Positions 4,655-6,299 of a DNA stretch of 6,299 nt are shown here, piece after piece. The notes beneath the pieces are model-generated. The model ran no database searches. It saw only the letters and a list, made by a program, of their open reading frames with translations, and was not told the DNA's origin. This DNA is from a bacterium (GTDB lineage Bacteria > Bacteroidota > Ignavibacteria > Kapaibacteriales > UBA2268): positions 1 to 6,299 of the forward strand of contig JAUHXN010000175.1 in assembly GCA_030426865.1 (NCBI GenBank), given 5' to 3'. A program made the translations under genes and the position numbers. The stretch's first letter is position 1. Each line of letters begins with the position of its first letter.

Positions 4655-6299
4655 TTAATAGTTAAGTAATTCTAATAGTATATCATATACCTTGTCTTCT
4701 GATGGTAATACATCATTCTCGTAGTTCGGGTGATAAGGAATATGCGAATCTTTGGCAGTTAATTTCTTAACAGGCGCATCCAAATACTCGAAGCACTGGT
4801 CAGAGATTTCTGATATTATATTACCAGAGATACTTGTAGTCATAGTATCTTCGTGTACTACTAATGCTCTATTTGTTTTCTTAACTGATTCACATACTGC
4901 TTCTACATCCCAAGGAATGATAGTCCTAAGATCGATAATCTCGACAGTTTTGCCAGTTTCTTTTTCTATTCTCTTCACAGCGTTTACACTGTCTTTTACG
5001 CCCATACCGTAAGTGATTATAGTAGCGTCGTTTCCTTCTTTTACTATTTTCGCCTTACCGAATGGTAATAAGTAGTTTTCATCTGGTTCTACAGTCTTTG
5101 CGAATGGCAATCTGTACATACCTTTGTGCTCACAGAAGATAACAGGATCTTGCAATCTACAAGCAGTCTTCAATAGACCTTTTGCATCAGCTGCATTCGA
5201 TGGATAAGCAATTAGCAACCCAGGAATGTGTGAGAATATTGATTCGATATTCTGAGAGTGACATAGACCACCGTGTATATAACCACCAACTGCAACTCTA
5301 GTTACAACTGCAGCTGAGAACCCACCATTAGAACGGAATCTCATTGCAGCAACTTCGTTTTTGTATTGCATAAATGCAGGCCATATATAGTCACCGAATT
5401 GAATCTCTATTACTGGTTTCCACCCTTTGACAGCCATACCAACAGCAGTACCTACTATTGAAGCTTCCGCTAGGGGAGAGTTGAATACTCTATCAGTTCC
5501 GAATGCATCACTAAGCCCTCTAGTAGCAGTAAATACACCACCTTTCCCGTCTTCTACGTCTTCACCGTAAATAACCATCTTATCATTTATTGCCATTTCT
5601 TCGTGCAATGCATGATTAATAGCATCAACTAATACTGCTTCGTTTTCACCTGTTGGCTCACTTGTAGCGTACGGAAGGTCACGAGTACTTTCGTCAGCAA
5701 AGTTTTCTTTGATTGAGTCAGCTGGATCAGGATCTTCTTGTTCCAAAGCCCAGTCAGCCGCGTCTTGTAGTTCTTTCTTAACATCAGCCCACAATTTATC
5801 AATTTCTTTTTGTGTAGCTAACTTATCTTTAATTAATTTTGAAGAAAGAATTTTTATACAATCTTTGTCATTTGATTCTTTTTCCAGATCATCCATATCA
5901 CGATACTTTCTTTGATCGTCAGAAGAAGAGTGAGAAAGTAATCTAACTACATCTGCATGAATCAATGCAGGGCCTTTACCAGCTCTCATCCATTCTATTG
6001 CTTCTTCTGCAGCTTTGACTGATTCGAAATAATCCGTACCATCTACTCTAATCTTTTTCAAGTTTTCATATTTACCAAATGCATCTGAGATATCTCCACC
6101 CATTGTTTGGTCTTTTTTTCTAACTGAAATAGCATATTTATTATCTTGGATACAGAATAAAACAGGCAACTTAGCTCTATTAGCCCAGTTAACAGCTTCG
6201 TAAAACTCACCTTGAGAAGTTGTACCTTCACCAGAAGCAACATATACGAACTGATCTCCACCTTCTTTCTTGATTGCAAGTGCAGTTCCAGTTGCATTT
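4655..6299 (-). CDS. 2-oxoacid dehydrogenase E1, fused alpha and beta subunits, 5'-truncated
   Basis: Thiamine-diphosphate enzyme that decarboxylates a 2-oxoacid and passes the acyl group to lipoyl-E2. The branched-chain (2-oxoisovalerate) type is most likely; pyruvate is not excluded. The frame is open to the right edge, giving 547 visible residues; the alpha N-terminus (perhaps 100-150 residues) is missing. Visible residues 24-54 hold the ThDP motif: GEG, 27 residues, then N (in IQDNKYAIS). The usual Asp of GDG is Glu here, and the metal-ligand Asn is kept. HSSSDDQRKYR (from about 123) matches the alpha-subunit phosphorylation-loop region. After an acidic linker (about 180-215) the beta part begins (EAVLVDAINHALHEE): GEDVEDGKGGVF; Glu278 in SPLAE, the ThDP N1' glutamate; His347 in CHSQ; and a transketolase-like C-terminal domain from about 410. 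One continuous frame links both parts, so this is a true fusion. The E2 and E3 genes are not in the window. It is less AT-rich than the orphan genes and ends at its own terminator. Confidence 0.93.
   Translation of the reverse strand, partial: NATGTALAIKKEGGDQFVYVASGEGTTSQGEFYEAVNWANRAKLPVLFCIQDNKYAISVRKKDQTMGGDISDAFGKYENLKKIRVDGTDYFESVKAAEEAIEWMRAGKGPALIHADVVRLLSHSSSDDQRKYRDMDDLEKESNDKDCIKILSSKLIKDKLATQKEIDKLWADVKKELQDAADWALEQEDPDPADSIKENFADESTRDLPYATSEPTGENEAVLVDAINHALHEEMAINDKMVIYGEDVEDGKGGVFTATRGLSDAFGTDRVFNSPLAEASIVGTAVGMAVKGWKPVIEIQFGDYIWPAFMQYKNEVAAMRFRSNGGFSAAVVTRVAVGGYIHGGLCHSQNIESIFSHIPGLLIAYPSNAADAKGLLKTACRLQDPVIFCEHKGMYRLPFAKTVEPDENYLLPFGKAKIVKEGNDATIITYGMGVKDSVNAVKRIEKETGKTVEIIDLRTIIPWDVEAVCESVKKTNRALVVHEDTMTTSISGNIISEISDQCFEYLDAPVKKLTAKDSHIPYHPNYENDVLPSEDKVYDILLELLNY

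Noticed and set aside
4752..5012. An 86-codon plus-strand frame inside the E1 gene
   Set aside because: It is antisense to the conserved C-terminal domain of the E1-beta part, with no independent evidence.
5709..5915. A 68-codon Ser-rich plus-strand frame
   Set aside because: It is antisense to the acidic E1 linker; the Ser richness follows from the codons of the opposite strand.
6167..6169. A TTG at 6169 as the start of the E1 gene
   Set aside because: The frame continues upstream with unmistakable E1-alpha sequence (ASGEGTTSQGEFYEA) to the window edge, so the gene is truncated by the window and does not start here.
6058..6297. A 79-codon minus-strand frame at the right edge
   Set aside because: It is the wrong frame of the E1-alpha coding region; the correct frame carries the ThDP motif.

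Overview
The window is AT-rich DNA (roughly one third G+C by eye) with tightly packed genes, all but one on the minus strand. It uses the standard code: TGA, TAA and TAG all serve as stops. Shine-Dalgarno sequences are weak or absent at most starts. A fused E1-alpha/E1-beta 2-oxoacid dehydrogenase, a ClpP with an 'IFLW' N-terminal segment and several hypothetical proteins resembling ones I associate with Bacteroidota together suggest Bacteroidota or the wider FCB group. This assignment is an inference; there is no rRNA or marker gene to settle it.

Layout from the right edge leftward, which is the transcription order for minus-strand genes. (1) A 5'-truncated E1-alpha/beta dehydrogenase gene (4655-6299) ends at a strong intrinsic terminator. 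(2) A lone plus-strand gene (3989-4597) encodes a two-membrane-segment protein of unknown function and converges on the E1 gene. (3) clpP (3293-3850) diverges from it across a 138-nt intergenic region and ends at a second strong terminator of very similar design. (4) A 203-aa membrane-anchored protein of unknown function (2594-3205) follows. (5) Next comes a compact three-gene unit (2484 down to 218): a membrane-anchored MepA-like LAS metallopeptidase, a phospholipid-scramblase/LURP-one-related (LOR) protein, and a secreted protein with three cysteines. The spacings are 12 nt and a 1-nt stop/start overlap. (6) At the left edge is the N-terminal 46 residues of a TRIC/UPF0126-type membrane protein with its own plausible promoter.

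The E1 and ClpP genes are housekeeping: branched-chain or pyruvate-type 2-oxoacid oxidation and cytosolic proteolysis. The three-gene unit is the most interesting part. It joins a probable cell-wall peptidase, a probable membrane-lipid-associated beta-barrel-like protein and an exported cysteine protein, which suggests but does not prove a shared envelope role. The plus-strand gene and the 203-aa protein gene could not be assigned a function. I found no RNA genes, insertion sequences, CRISPR arrays or phage genes. No stretch longer than about 140 bases lacks a gene.
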